A DNA stretch of 64,000 bases. Source: Terrabacter sp040702505 (GTDB lineage: Bacteria > Actinomycetota > Actinomycetes > Actinomycetales > Dermatophilaceae). Each line of letters starts with the position of its first letter. The first letter of the stretch is position 1. Location of the stretch: positions 1-64,000 of the forward strand of contig NZ_JBFBLC010000004.1 in NCBI RefSeq assembly GCF_040702505.1. The letters are read 5' to 3'. The notes under the pieces are model-generated. The model was not told the DNA's origin and did no database searches. It saw only the letters and a list, made by a program, of their open reading frames with translations. Both the position numbers and the translations under genes were made by a program. This document shows positions 27,375 to 36,090 of the stretch, in pieces.

Positions 27375-28453
27375 GCGCCGACGTCACGAAGGCCGACCAG
27401 ACGCTGCCCACGGCGGGGTCCGGCGCGGCCCCGGAGGAGCCGAAGGGCGGACCAGCCGTCGGCAGCGCCGCGCCACGGGCAGCGGGCGGCATCACCGGCT
27501 TCCTGTCCGGTCCAGCAGGCCGAAGCGCTGGGCTGGTCCTTGCGCTGTTGCTGCTCGTCGTCGTCGGCATCATGACCGGCGGGGAGCGGTTCGCCAGCCC
27601 AGAGAACGCGCTGACGATCCTGCGCCTCGGCTCTGTCATCGGCGTCGTCAGCGTCGGCATGACCTTCGTCATCTCCGGCGGCGGCATCGACCTGTCGGTC
27701 GGGGCGATCGTCGCCCTGTCCTCGGTGTGGGCCACCACGGTCGCCACCCAGACGATGGCCGCTGACAGCCACTGGATCGTCATGGTGTTCGCGGCAGTCG
27801 CGGTCGGCGCCGGGTGCGGGCTCGTCAACGGCCTCCTCGTGGCCTACGGGCGGATCGCGCCGTTCATCGTCACCCTGGCCATGCTCGCCGCGGCCCGCGG
27901 CCTCGCCGAGATCATCGCCAAGCGGCGCACCCAGATCGTCCGGGAGCGCGGTTTCATCGAGTTCTTCGGCGGCAGCGTCCTGGGCGTTCCCGTGCTCGTC
28001 ATCATGTTCGCGGTGGTAGCCGTGATCGGCTGGGTCCTGCTCAACCGCACGACCTTCGGGCGCCGCACCCTCGCCATCGGCGGCAACCCCGAGGCCGCGC
28101 GGCTCGCCGGCATCCGCGTGCAGCGGCACACGACCTACCTCTACGTGCTGCTCGGCGTCGCCTGCGGCATCGCGGCCGTCATGCTCATGGCCCGCACGAC
28201 CACCGGCACCTCGACCCACGGCCAGCTCTACGAGCTCGACGCCATCGCGGCCGTCGTCATCGGCGGCACCCTGCTGTCCGGTGGACGCGGCACCGTGGTC
28301 GGCACCGTGCTCGGTGTCCTCATCTTCACCACACTCACCAACGTCTTCACCCTGAACAACCTCGACACGTCCACGCAGGCGGTGGCCAAGGGCGCCATCA
28401 TCGTCGCCGCCGTCCTGCTCCAGCAACGGGTCTCGCGCACGCGCTCGGCGTAA
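27371..28453 (+). CDS. Sugar ABC transporter permease (RbsC/XylH type)
   Basis: The 360-residue permease has a cytoplasmic lead of about 50 residues and eight to ten helices. GMTFVISGGGIDLSVGAIVALSS (about 97-119), LLVAYGRIAPFIVTLAML and the EAA-like GGNPEAARLAGIRVQR (about 237-252) are CUT2 permease signatures, as is the late GGTLLSGGRGTVVGTVLG. It forms the membrane channel, probably as a homodimer. The frame is open upstream, but the ATG overlapping the ATPase stop is clearly the start. A 140-base gap separates it from the binding-protein gene. Confidence 0.92.
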   Translation: MSADVTKADQTLPTAGSGAAPEEPKGGPAVGSAAPRAAGGITGFLSGPAGRSAGLVLALLLLVVVGIMTGGERFASPENALTILRLGSVIGVVSVGMTFVISGGGIDLSVGAIVALSSVWATTVATQTMAADSHWIVMVFAAVAVGAGCGLVNGLLVAYGRIAPFIVTLAMLAAARGLAEIIAKRRTQIVRERGFIEFFGGSVLGVPVLVIMFAVVAVIGWVLLNRTTFGRRTLAIGGNPEAARLAGIRVQRHTTYLYVLLGVACGIAAVMLMARTTTGTSTHGQLYELDAIAAVVIGGTLLSGGRGTVVGTVLGVLIFTTLTNVFTLNNLDTSTQAVAKGAIIVAAVLLQQRVSRTRSA

Positions 28454-28593
28454 GGGCACCCACCTCGACCACCACCCGGTCTCGGCGGCCGGACTGGATC
28501 GCACCACCCACGGGGGAAACACGGCAACACCAGCCCGGACCACCGGGTCGCACGGCAACTCACATTTTCAGCACCGCTCACATAGGAGTCAGC

Positions 28594-29655
28594 GTGTCCG
28601 CATCCCTTCCTCGCTCCACCAAGCGCGTCGCCGTCCTGGCGATCACCCTGAGCACGGCACTGGTGGCCGCGGGGTGCACGAGCAACGACCCGGCCACGAC
28701 TCCCGCGGCCTCGACCCAGACGGCGGGGGGCAATGCCGCCAGCGACAACGACGCCCCGGGCAAGAAGGTGGTCATCGGCTTCTCGGGCCCCGCCGCCGAC
28801 CACGGTTGGCTCGGAGCCATCAACAGCGCAGCCCAGGCCGAGGCGAAGAAGCACGCCGACGTCGAGCTCAAGGTGGCGGAGGGCACGAACGACGCCTCGC
28901 TGCAGATCAGCCAGATCGAGACCTTCATCAACGACAAGGTCGACGCGATCGTGCTGCTCCCGACGGACGGCGCCGCCCTCACCGAGGTCGCCACCAAGGC
29001 CATGAACGCCGGCATCCCGGTCATCAACGTCGACCGCGAGTTCTCGAGCCCGTTCGCGGCCCGCGCCACGGTCCTCGGCGACAACTACGGGATGGGCGTC
29101 TCGGCCGGCACCTACGCGTGCAAGCTGGTCAAGGACAAGAACCTGTCCAACCCGGTCATCGCGGAGATCGCCGGCATCGACTCGCTGCCCCTGACGCAGG
29201 ACCGCAGCAAGGGCTTCGCCGACGCCCTCAAGTCGTGCGGCCAGACGGTCGACAACCGGGTGGCCGCCGAGTTCACCGTGGAGTCCGGCGAGAAGCAGAT
29301 GTCCAACCTGCTGCAGGCCGCGCCGAAGATCGACATCCTCTGGAACCACGACGACGACCAGGGGGTCGGCGTCATGGCCGCGCTCGACCAGGCGAACCGC
29401 CACGAGATGGCCTTCATCGGTGGCGCCGGCTCGGCGAACGCCATGCGCTGGATCAAGGACGGCAAGATGGAGGCGACCGTGCTCTACCCGCCGACGCAGG
29501 CCGCGGACGGCATCAAGCTCGCGCGCCTGATCGCGCAGGGCAAGGGCATCAGCGATCTCGTCCAGGTCGAGGTCCCGCGACGCATCGTCCTCAACGCGCC
29601 GGTCGTCACCAAGGCCAACGTCGACCAGTACCTCCCGCTCGGCTTCGAGTCCTGA
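28594..29655 (+). CDS. Sugar ABC transporter substrate-binding lipoprotein
   Basis: The 353-residue protein begins with a basic N-terminus, a hydrophobic core and the lipobox LVAAGC (lipidated Cys28), then a Ser/Thr/Ala-rich linker. The mature domain is a periplasmic-binding-protein 4 (RbsB-like) fold with VVIGFSGPAADHGW, DKVDAIVLLPTDGAALTEV, GIPVINVDRE and LWNHDDDQGVGVMAAL. It captures sugar outside the membrane. The GTG at 28594 follows AGGAG by five bases. A GC hairpin at 29667-29696 could favour this gene over those downstream. Confidence 0.92.
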   Translation: MSASLPRSTKRVAVLAITLSTALVAAGCTSNDPATTPAASTQTAGGNAASDNDAPGKKVVIGFSGPAADHGWLGAINSAAQAEAKKHADVELKVAEGTNDASLQISQIETFINDKVDAIVLLPTDGAALTEVATKAMNAGIPVINVDREFSSPFAARATVLGDNYGMGVSAGTYACKLVKDKNLSNPVIAEIAGIDSLPLTQDRSKGFADALKSCGQTVDNRVAAEFTVESGEKQMSNLLQAAPKIDILWNHDDDQGVGVMAALDQANRHEMAFIGGAGSANAMRWIKDGKMEATVLYPPTQAADGIKLARLIAQGKGISDLVQVEVPRRIVLNAPVVTKANVDQYLPLGFES

Positions 29656-29666
29656 GCATCGCGCTC

Positions 29667-29696
29667 CCCGCGCCGTGCCGCCGGGGGCGGCGCGGG
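29667..29696 (+). terminator. GC hairpin after the binding-protein gene
   Basis: CCCGCGCC pairs with GGCGCGGG with an inner CCGCC/GGCGG option. There is no T-run; it may be an attenuator or 3'-stabiliser, since the operon evidently continues. Confidence 0.35.
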
Positions 29697-29730
29697 CACG
29701 GACCCAACCAACGCCGAAGATGAGGACGTC

Positions 29731-30963
29731 ATGACGACTGCACCACAGCCTGCCCTCGGGGTGGGGATGATCGGGTACGCCTTCATGGGCCGCGCACACT
29801 CGCAGGCCTGGCGCAACGCGCGCTCGTACTTCGACGTCCCGGTCGAGCCGCGACTCGTCGCCGTGGCCGGACGCGACGCGACCGCCGCACGCCGCACCGC
29901 TGACCGCTTCGGCTGGGGCGACGTCGAGACCGACTGGCGGCGGCTGCTCGAGCGCGACGACATCGACGTCATCGACATCTGCACGCCTGGTGACACGCAC
30001 GCCGAGATCGCCCTGGCTGCGCTCGAGGCCGGCAAGCACGTCCTGTGCGAGAAGCCGCTGGCCAACAGTGTCGAGGAGGCCGAGGCCATGGCGGCGTCCG
30101 CCGAGGCAGCCCGCGCGCGGGGCGTGCGGTCGATGGTCGGGTTCACGTACCGGCGCGTCCCGGCTGTCGCGTACGCCCGGCAGCTCGTCGCCGAGGGACG
30201 GATCGGGCAGGTGCGACACGTGCGCGGCGCCTACCTGCAGGACTGGCTCACCGACCCGGAGGCACCCCTGACCTGGCGCCTGCAGAAGGAGCGCGCCGGG
30301 TCAGGAGCGCTGGGCGACATCGGGGCGCACATCGTCGACCTCGCCCAGCACGTCACGGGACAGACGTTGACCGGGGTCTCGGCCCTGACCGAGACGTTCG
30401 TGCGGGAGCGGCCCGTGTCCGACCCGTCGCTGCTCGGCACGAGCGGGATCACCGGGACGGCCGCCTCCAACGGCAGCGCCGCCCGCGGCCCCGTCACGGT
30501 GGACGACGCGGCCGTCTTCGTGTCGCGACTGAGCGGGGGAGCGCTCGCGACGTTCGAGGCGACGCGGTTCGCGACGGGCCGCAAGAACGCGATCCGTCTG
30601 GAGGTCAACGGCACCCGTGGGTCCCTGGCCTTCGACTTCGAGGACATGAACGTGCTCCACGTCTTCGACAACGACGCCCCGTCGCGCGACGCGGGCTTCA
30701 CGCGGGTCCTCGTCACCGAGGCCGACCACCCATGGGTGGCGGCGTGGTGGCCGCCGGGCCATGTGCTCGGCTACGAGCACGGCTTCACCCACCAGGCGGT
30801 CGACTTCCTCACCGCCGTGGCCACGGGCGCCGACCCGCGGCCCTCCTTCACCGACGGGCTCCAGGTGCAGCGGATCCTGTCGGCGGTCGAGACCAGTGCG
30901 GAGCGGGAGGGGTCCTGGACCCCGATCGACGGGGCCCGCGCGACGTCTCCCGTCCCCTCCTGA
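29731..30963 (+). CDS. Gfo/Idh/MocA-family NAD(P)-dependent oxidoreductase
   Basis: The 410-residue enzyme oxidises or reduces a hydroxyl of a sugar or polyol. The N-terminal Rossmann fold has GVGMIGYAFMGRAHS (about 10-24), DVIDICTPGDTHAEIALAALEAGKHVLCEKPLAN with the catalytic-region EKP lysine (about 105-107), and the C-terminal Gfo/Idh/MocA beta sheet with GDIGAHIVDLA (His in the substrate site, about 192-202). It is inside the sugar operon, 75 bases after the binding protein. In related loci such enzymes make 3-keto-sugars. A GAAGATGAGGA ribosome site precedes the ATG. Confidence 0.88.
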   Translation: MTTAPQPALGVGMIGYAFMGRAHSQAWRNARSYFDVPVEPRLVAVAGRDATAARRTADRFGWGDVETDWRRLLERDDIDVIDICTPGDTHAEIALAALEAGKHVLCEKPLANSVEEAEAMAASAEAARARGVRSMVGFTYRRVPAVAYARQLVAEGRIGQVRHVRGAYLQDWLTDPEAPLTWRLQKERAGSGALGDIGAHIVDLAQHVTGQTLTGVSALTETFVRERPVSDPSLLGTSGITGTAASNGSAARGPVTVDDAAVFVSRLSGGALATFEATRFATGRKNAIRLEVNGTRGSLAFDFEDMNVLHVFDNDAPSRDAGFTRVLVTEADHPWVAAWWPPGHVLGYEHGFTHQAVDFLTAVATGADPRPSFTDGLQVQRILSAVETSAEREGSWTPIDGARATSPVPS

Positions 30964-31049
30964 CGCGGGCCCTGCCCGCCTCGTTCGCCGAAAGGAGATC
31001 CGGTTCCCCCGCACCACCCTCCCTGTCACACCCGAAGGAGCAACCTCAC

Positions 31050-32171
31050 ATGCAGGACAACGACGTCAAGCCGCTGAAGCTCGCCAAGGGCCTCGGCCTC
31101 AACCGCCGCCAGTTCATGGCGGCCTCGACGGGGATGGCTGCCGCCGCGGCCATCGCCGGGATGGGCGCGACGAGCGCCTCGGCCGCCCCGGGCACCGGCA
31201 ACGGAGTGCTCGTGCCACCCGGCAAGAGGGGCATCATCCTCTACACCGTCCGTGACGCCATCTCGCGCGACCCCGGCACGTCGCCGTACGCGTCCGGCTT
31301 CAAGGCCGTCTTCGAGGAGCTCGGCCGGATCGGCTACAAGCAGATCGAGTTCGCCGGTTTCAGCCAGCACGCCAACGCCCCGGGCGGCAACGTCAACAAC
31401 GCCGCGGGCGCCCAGCTGCTCCGCACCTGGCTCGACGACAACGGGCTCGAGGCCGAGGGCAACCACGGGACCATCCCGTCGACGATCACCGAGGCGACGC
31501 TCGCGGCGTTCGACGCCGCCTGCGAGGTCGCCAACATCCTCGGCATGCAGCACATCGGCACCGGCAGCGACCCGACGAGCTCGGCCTACAAGGCCGACTG
31601 GGACGCCGCCGCCGCGCGCTGGGACGTCCTCGGCGAGCGGGCCCGGGTCAAGCACGGCCTCAAGCTCTACACGCACAACCACGACGTCGCCTACAGCTTC
31701 CTGCTCGACAGCGGACCGCTGGACGCCCAGGGCCGGCCGACCCGCTCGTCGGGCGTGCGGCGACTGGAGTACTTCCTCGCCAACACCAACCCCGACAACG
31801 TCTACCTCGAGATGGACATCTACTGGGCGCACGTCGCGCAGTACAAGCACACGTCGTACACGGCCCCCGACGGCTCGACCGTGACGTCCGTCTTCAACCC
31901 GCTCGGCGTCGTGCAGGCGCAGCCGATCCGGTTCCCGCTGTTCCACGCCAAGGACGGCGCCTCGCGCCCGGACCTGCCCAACGGCTACGACTTCGTGCCG
32001 TTCGGCACCGGCGTCATCGACTACAAGGCGTTCCTCAGCCGGACCGGGGCCAAGGGCTACCACAACCCGATGTACGAGCAGGACAACGCTCCCGGCGGCA
32101 CGGCCAACCCGAACCAGTCGCTGGAGTACGCCGCCATCAGCTACGCCAACCTCGCCAAGCTGCGCGGCTGA
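31050..32171 (+). CDS. Tat-exported TIM-barrel sugar isomerase/epimerase-like protein
   Basis: The 373-residue protein starts with a twin-arginine signal: NRRQFMAAS at residues 18-26, a long Ala-rich hydrophobic stretch and an SASA-AP cleavage region near residue 46. The mature part is an AP-endonuclease-2/xylose-isomerase-like barrel with IGYKQIEFAGF, EGNHGTIPS, YTHNHDVAY, YLEMDIYW and FHAKDG, which supply the His, Glu and Asp metal ligands. It should act outside the membrane on a sugar or glycoside. The start is the ATG at 31050, nine bases after GAAGGAG. An exported enzyme in a cytoplasmic sugar operon is notable. Confidence 0.85.
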   Translation: MQDNDVKPLKLAKGLGLNRRQFMAASTGMAAAAAIAGMGATSASAAPGTGNGVLVPPGKRGIILYTVRDAISRDPGTSPYASGFKAVFEELGRIGYKQIEFAGFSQHANAPGGNVNNAAGAQLLRTWLDDNGLEAEGNHGTIPSTITEATLAAFDAACEVANILGMQHIGTGSDPTSSAYKADWDAAAARWDVLGERARVKHGLKLYTHNHDVAYSFLLDSGPLDAQGRPTRSSGVRRLEYFLANTNPDNVYLEMDIYWAHVAQYKHTSYTAPDGSTVTSVFNPLGVVQAQPIRFPLFHAKDGASRPDLPNGYDFVPFGTGVIDYKAFLSRTGAKGYHNPMYEQDNAPGGTANPNQSLEYAAISYANLAKLRG

Positions 32172-32323
32172 CGCCACGCCGCTCCCAGTCGCCGACGCGT
32201 CGCCGCGCCACCGGATGCGGCGGCGCGCCGGCGCTGACCACGAAGGCGGAAAGTCGACCTACGACTGCACCGTCAGACACCCGACCAGATCAGGCAGACC
32301 CTCACCGCGCCAAGGAGACTCAC

Positions 32324-33334
32324 ATGGCTCGACCGATCACCCTCTTCACCGGCCAGTGGGCCGACCTGCCCTTCGAGGAGGTGTGCCGCCTCGCCGGGGA
32401 GTGGGGCTACGACGGCCTCGAGATCGCCTGCTGGGGCGACCACTTCGAGGTCGACCGGGCCCTCACCGAGGACGGTTACGTCGAGTCGCGCCACGAGATC
32501 CTCGCTCGCCACGGCCTGAAGGTGTGGGCGATCTCCAACCACCTCGTCGGGCAGGCCGTGTGCGACGACCCGATCGACCAGCGCCACCAGGACATCCTGC
32601 CCGCGGCCGTGTGGGGCGACGGCGATCCGGAGGGCGTGCGCAAGCGCGCGGCAGAGCGGATGGCCGACACGGCGCGTGCTGCTGCGAAGCTCGGGGTCGA
32701 CACCGTCATCGGCTTCACCGGCTCGGCGGTGTGGAAGTACGTCGCGATGTTCCCGCCCGTGGGTGACGACGTCATCCAGGCGGGCTACGCCGACTTCGCC
32801 GACCGCTGGAACCCGATCCTCGACGTCTTCGACGAGGTCGGCGTCAAGTTCGCGCACGAGGTGCACCCCAGCGAGATCGCGTACGACTACTGGAGCACCG
32901 TCGCGACACTCGAGGCGATCGGCCACCGCGAGGCGTTCGGCCTCAACTGGGACCCGAGCCACATGGTGTGGCAGGACCTCGACCCGGCCGGCTTCATCTG
33001 GGACTTCAAGGACCGGATCTACCACGTGGACTGCAAGGACGCCCGCAAGCGGATCGGCAACGGCCGCAACGGCCGTCTGTCGTCGCACCTGCCGTGGGGC
33101 GACCCGCGCCGCGGCTGGGACTTCGTCTCCACCGGACACGGCGACGTGCCGTGGGAGGACTGCTTCCGCACCCTCAACGCGATCGGCTACGACGGACCCA
33201 TCTCGATCGAGTGGGAGGACGCCGGCATGGATCGCCTCGTCGGCGCTCCGGGGGCGCTCGAGTTCGTCCGGTCCCTCAACTTCGACAAGCCCGAGGCGGC
33301 GTTCGACGCCGCCTTCAGCACCAGCAGGGACTGA
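32324..33334 (+). CDS. Cytoplasmic sugar phosphate isomerase/epimerase-like TIM barrel
   Basis: The 336-residue protein is another AP-endonuclease-2-type barrel without a signal. WGYDGLEIACWG (about 27-38), FAHEVHPSEIAYDYW with a metal Glu (about 183-197), NWDPSHMVWQ, YHVDCKDARKRI and ISIEWEDAGMD give the E, D, H, E metal set. Similar proteins act as ketose epimerases or as lyases on keto-sugars beside Gfo/Idh/MocA enzymes. AAGGAGACTCAC precedes the ATG. It lies 152 bases after the exported barrel and 73 before xylA. Confidence 0.87.
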   Translation: MARPITLFTGQWADLPFEEVCRLAGEWGYDGLEIACWGDHFEVDRALTEDGYVESRHEILARHGLKVWAISNHLVGQAVCDDPIDQRHQDILPAAVWGDGDPEGVRKRAAERMADTARAAAKLGVDTVIGFTGSAVWKYVAMFPPVGDDVIQAGYADFADRWNPILDVFDEVGVKFAHEVHPSEIAYDYWSTVATLEAIGHREAFGLNWDPSHMVWQDLDPAGFIWDFKDRIYHVDCKDARKRIGNGRNGRLSSHLPWGDPRRGWDFVSTGHGDVPWEDCFRTLNAIGYDGPISIEWEDAGMDRLVGAPGALEFVRSLNFDKPEAAFDAAFSTSRD

Positions 33335-33407
33335 GGCGGCCGCCCAGCGCGCGAGCGCCGGGCAGGACCGGCAGCATCCCGACGAACAATCACCAGAAGG
33401 AGCAGAA

Positions 33408-34586
33408 GTGGTGCGTCAGCCGACCCCTGAGGACAAGTTCTCGTTCGGCCTGTGGACCGTAGGCTGGACCGGCATCGACCCCTTCGGGTCGGCCAGCCGT
33501 CCGGCACTCGACCCGTGGGAGTACGCGGAAAGGCTCGCGGAGCTCGGCGCCTGGGGCGTCACCTTCCACGACAACGACGTGTTCCCGTTCGACGCGGACG
33601 ACGCGACGAAGGACAAGATCCTCCGGCGGTTCAAGGAGGCGACCGACCGGGCGGGCCTGGTCATCGAGATGGTGACGACCAACACGTTCACGCACCCCGT
33701 CTTCAAGGACGGCGGCCTGACCTCCAACGACCGCAACGTGCGACGCTTCGGCCTCCGCAAGGTGCTGCGCGCGGTCGACCTCGCCGCCGACCTCGGTGCC
33801 ACGACGTTCGTGATGTGGGGCGGACGTGAGGGCGCCGAGTACGACGGGTCCAAGGACGTCCACGCCGCGATGGAGCGCTACAAGGAGGGCCTCGACACCG
33901 TCGCCGGCCACATCAAGTCGCAGGGCTACGACCTGCGAATCGGCTTGGAGCCCAAGCCGAACGAGCCCCGCGGTGACATCTTCCTCCCCACCGTCGGGCA
34001 TGCCCTGGCCCTGATCGCCGAGCTCGAGCACCGTGACATCGTGGGACTCAACCCGGAGACCGGGCACGAGCAGATGGCGGGCCTCAACTACACCCACGCG
34101 CTGGGGCAGGCGCTGTGGAGCGGCAAGCTCTTCCACATCGACCTCAACGGCCAGCGGGGCCTGAAGTACGACCAGGACCTCGTCTTCGGCCACGGCGACC
34201 TGATGTCCGCCTTCTTCACCGTCGACCTCCTCGAGAACGGGTTCCCGGGCTACCCGGACGGGCCGCGCTACACCGGGCCCCGACACTTCGACTACAAGCC
34301 GTCCCGCACCGAGCACATGGAGGGCGTGTGGGCGTCTGCGAAGGCGTGCATGTCGACGTACCTCATGCTCGCGGAGAAGGCCAGGGCCTACCGGGCCGAC
34401 GAGCGCGTGCACGAGGCGATGGCGTATGCCGGGGTGCTCGACCTCGCCCAGCCGACCCTGGGCGCCGGCGAGACCGTCGAGGACCTGCTGGCGACGGACG
34501 ACGGCTTCGACCCCGAGGCGGCGGCCGAGCGCGACTTCGGCTTCGTCCGGCTGCAGCAGCTCGCGCTCGAGCACCTGATCGGCTGA
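33408..34586 (+). CDS. xylA: Xylose isomerase
   Basis: The 392-residue metal enzyme converts D-xylose to D-xylulose. It is the actinomycete (class I) type of about 390 residues, with TFHDNDVFPF (catalytic His and Asp, about 53-62), the LEPKPNEPRGD metal and lysine segment (about 180-190), LNPETGHEQMAGLNYTHA and FHIDLNGQRGLKYDQDLVFGHGD holding the remaining metal ligands. Two consecutive GTG codons (33408, 33411) lie five and eight bases after AAGGAG; either could be the start. xylB begins ten bases after its stop. Confidence 0.95.
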   Translation: MVRQPTPEDKFSFGLWTVGWTGIDPFGSASRPALDPWEYAERLAELGAWGVTFHDNDVFPFDADDATKDKILRRFKEATDRAGLVIEMVTTNTFTHPVFKDGGLTSNDRNVRRFGLRKVLRAVDLAADLGATTFVMWGGREGAEYDGSKDVHAAMERYKEGLDTVAGHIKSQGYDLRIGLEPKPNEPRGDIFLPTVGHALALIAELEHRDIVGLNPETGHEQMAGLNYTHALGQALWSGKLFHIDLNGQRGLKYDQDLVFGHGDLMSAFFTVDLLENGFPGYPDGPRYTGPRHFDYKPSRTEHMEGVWASAKACMSTYLMLAEKARAYRADERVHEAMAYAGVLDLAQPTLGAGETVEDLLATDDGFDPEAAAERDFGFVRLQQLALEHLIG

Positions 34587-34596
34587 GACTGCACGC

Positions 34597-36051
34597 ATGA
34601 GCCTCGTCGCCGGGATCGACTCCTCCACCCAGGCCTGCAAGGTCGTCATCCGTGACGCCGAGACGGGGCGACTTGTGCGCCACGGCTCGGCTCCGCACCC
34701 TGCCGGCACGGAGATCGACCCCGAGAGCTGGTGGCACGCCATGGAGCACGCACTCGAGGCGGCGGGTGGTCTCGACGACGTCGAGGCGGTGTCCGTGGCC
34801 GGACAGCAGCACGGTCTGGTCGCCCTCGACGAGCGCGGGGCCGTGGTCCGGCCCGCGCTGCTCTGGAACGACACGAGGTCCGCCGATGCGGCCGCCGACC
34901 TCGTCGCAGAGCTCGGGAGCGGCGACGTCCAGGAGGGCTCACTCCTCTGGGCCCGGGCCGTCGGCACCGTACCCGTTGCAGCCCTCACGGTCGCCAAGCT
35001 GCGGTGGCTCGCCGACCACGAGCCCGAGAACGCGGCCCGGGTCGCGGCCGTGGCGCTGCCGCACGACTGGCTGACGTGGCGGCTGTCGGGGGCGACCTCC
35101 CTCGACACGCTCGTGACGGACCGGTCGGACGCCTCGGGCACGGGCTACTTCTCGCCCACCGCCGGCGGGTACCGCCGCGACCTGCTGGCGCTCGCACTGC
35201 GCCGGGAGGAGGCGTCGGCCTCCTCGATCGTCCTGCCGCGAGTGCTCAGCCCCGGCGAGCGGGCCGGGACCGGTGACCCGGCTGCGGGCCGAGGGCACGT
35301 GGTGCTCGGCCCCGGCTGCGGCGACAACGCCGGCGCCGCCCTCGGCCTGGCCCTCCGGCCGGGCGAGACCTCGGTCTCCCTCGGCACCTCGGGCGTCGTG
35401 GCTGCCGTGTCGGCGACGCCGACGGCCGACCCGAGTGGTCTGGTGGCGGGCTTCGCGGACGCCGCCGGGCAGTTCCTCCCACTGGCGTGCACGCTCAACG
35501 CCGCCCGGGTGCTCGAGGCAGCCGCACGCATACTCGATGTCGGTCACGAGGAGCTGAGCGACCTGGCCCTCTCGGCCGACCCCGGTGCCGGCGGGCTCGT
35601 CCACGTGCCCTACCTCGAGGGCGAGCGCACTCCCAACCTCCCTACGGCCACCGGCTCGCTCTTCGGGATGACGCTCGGCTCCATGACGCGCGAGAACCTC
35701 GCGCGCGCCGCGGTGGAGGGCCTGCTGGGGCTGATGGCAGACGGAATGGAGGCCGTACGCCGTCAGGGAGTCACGGTCGACCGCGTCACTCTTGTCGGGG
35801 GCGGCGCCCGCTCCCGCGCCGTCCGCGCGATCGCGCCGAGCCTCCTCGGCGTACCGGTCGACGTGCCACCGCCGGGGGAGTACGTCGCCGCCGGCGCTGC
35901 GCGACAGGCGGCCTGGGTCCTCTCCGGGGCGGCCGAGCCACCTGCCTGGGAGTCGGGAGGCGTCGAGACACTCGAGGCGGAGGCCACGCCCGCGGTACTC
36001 GAGCGCTACCGAGAGGCAGCCCGGCTGGTCGCCGAGGCGCAGCCGCGCTGA
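34597..36051 (+). CDS. xylB: Xylulokinase
   Basis: The 484-residue FGGY-family kinase phosphorylates D-xylulose to xylulose 5-phosphate, feeding the pentose phosphate pathway. Seen are the phosphate loop GIDSSTQACKV (6-16), SVAGQQHGLVAL (about 67-78), RPALLWNDTRS (about 86-96), the catalytic-Asp region PGCGDNAGAALGLAL and VSLGTSG, and the adenosine loop LVGGGARSRAVR. Length is normal. It closes the operon and runs into a small hairpin before the convergent protease gene. Confidence 0.93.
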   Translation: MSLVAGIDSSTQACKVVIRDAETGRLVRHGSAPHPAGTEIDPESWWHAMEHALEAAGGLDDVEAVSVAGQQHGLVALDERGAVVRPALLWNDTRSADAAADLVAELGSGDVQEGSLLWARAVGTVPVAALTVAKLRWLADHEPENAARVAAVALPHDWLTWRLSGATSLDTLVTDRSDASGTGYFSPTAGGYRRDLLALALRREEASASSIVLPRVLSPGERAGTGDPAAGRGHVVLGPGCGDNAGAALGLALRPGETSVSLGTSGVVAAVSATPTADPSGLVAGFADAAGQFLPLACTLNAARVLEAAARILDVGHEELSDLALSADPGAGGLVHVPYLEGERTPNLPTATGSLFGMTLGSMTRENLARAAVEGLLGLMADGMEAVRRQGVTVDRVTLVGGGARSRAVRAIAPSLLGVPVDVPPPGEYVAAGAARQAAWVLSGAAEPPAWESGGVETLEAEATPAVLERYREAARLVAEAQPR

Positions 36052-36065
36052 CCACCCGAAGGTGG
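36052..36065. terminator. Short hairpin between xylB and the protease gene
   Basis: CCACC-CGAA-GGTGG lies directly after the xylB stop, a GNRA-like loop between convergent genes. The stem is short, so this is tentative. Confidence 0.35.
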
Positions 36066-36090
36066 CCGGCGCAGCAGGCAACCGGATTTG

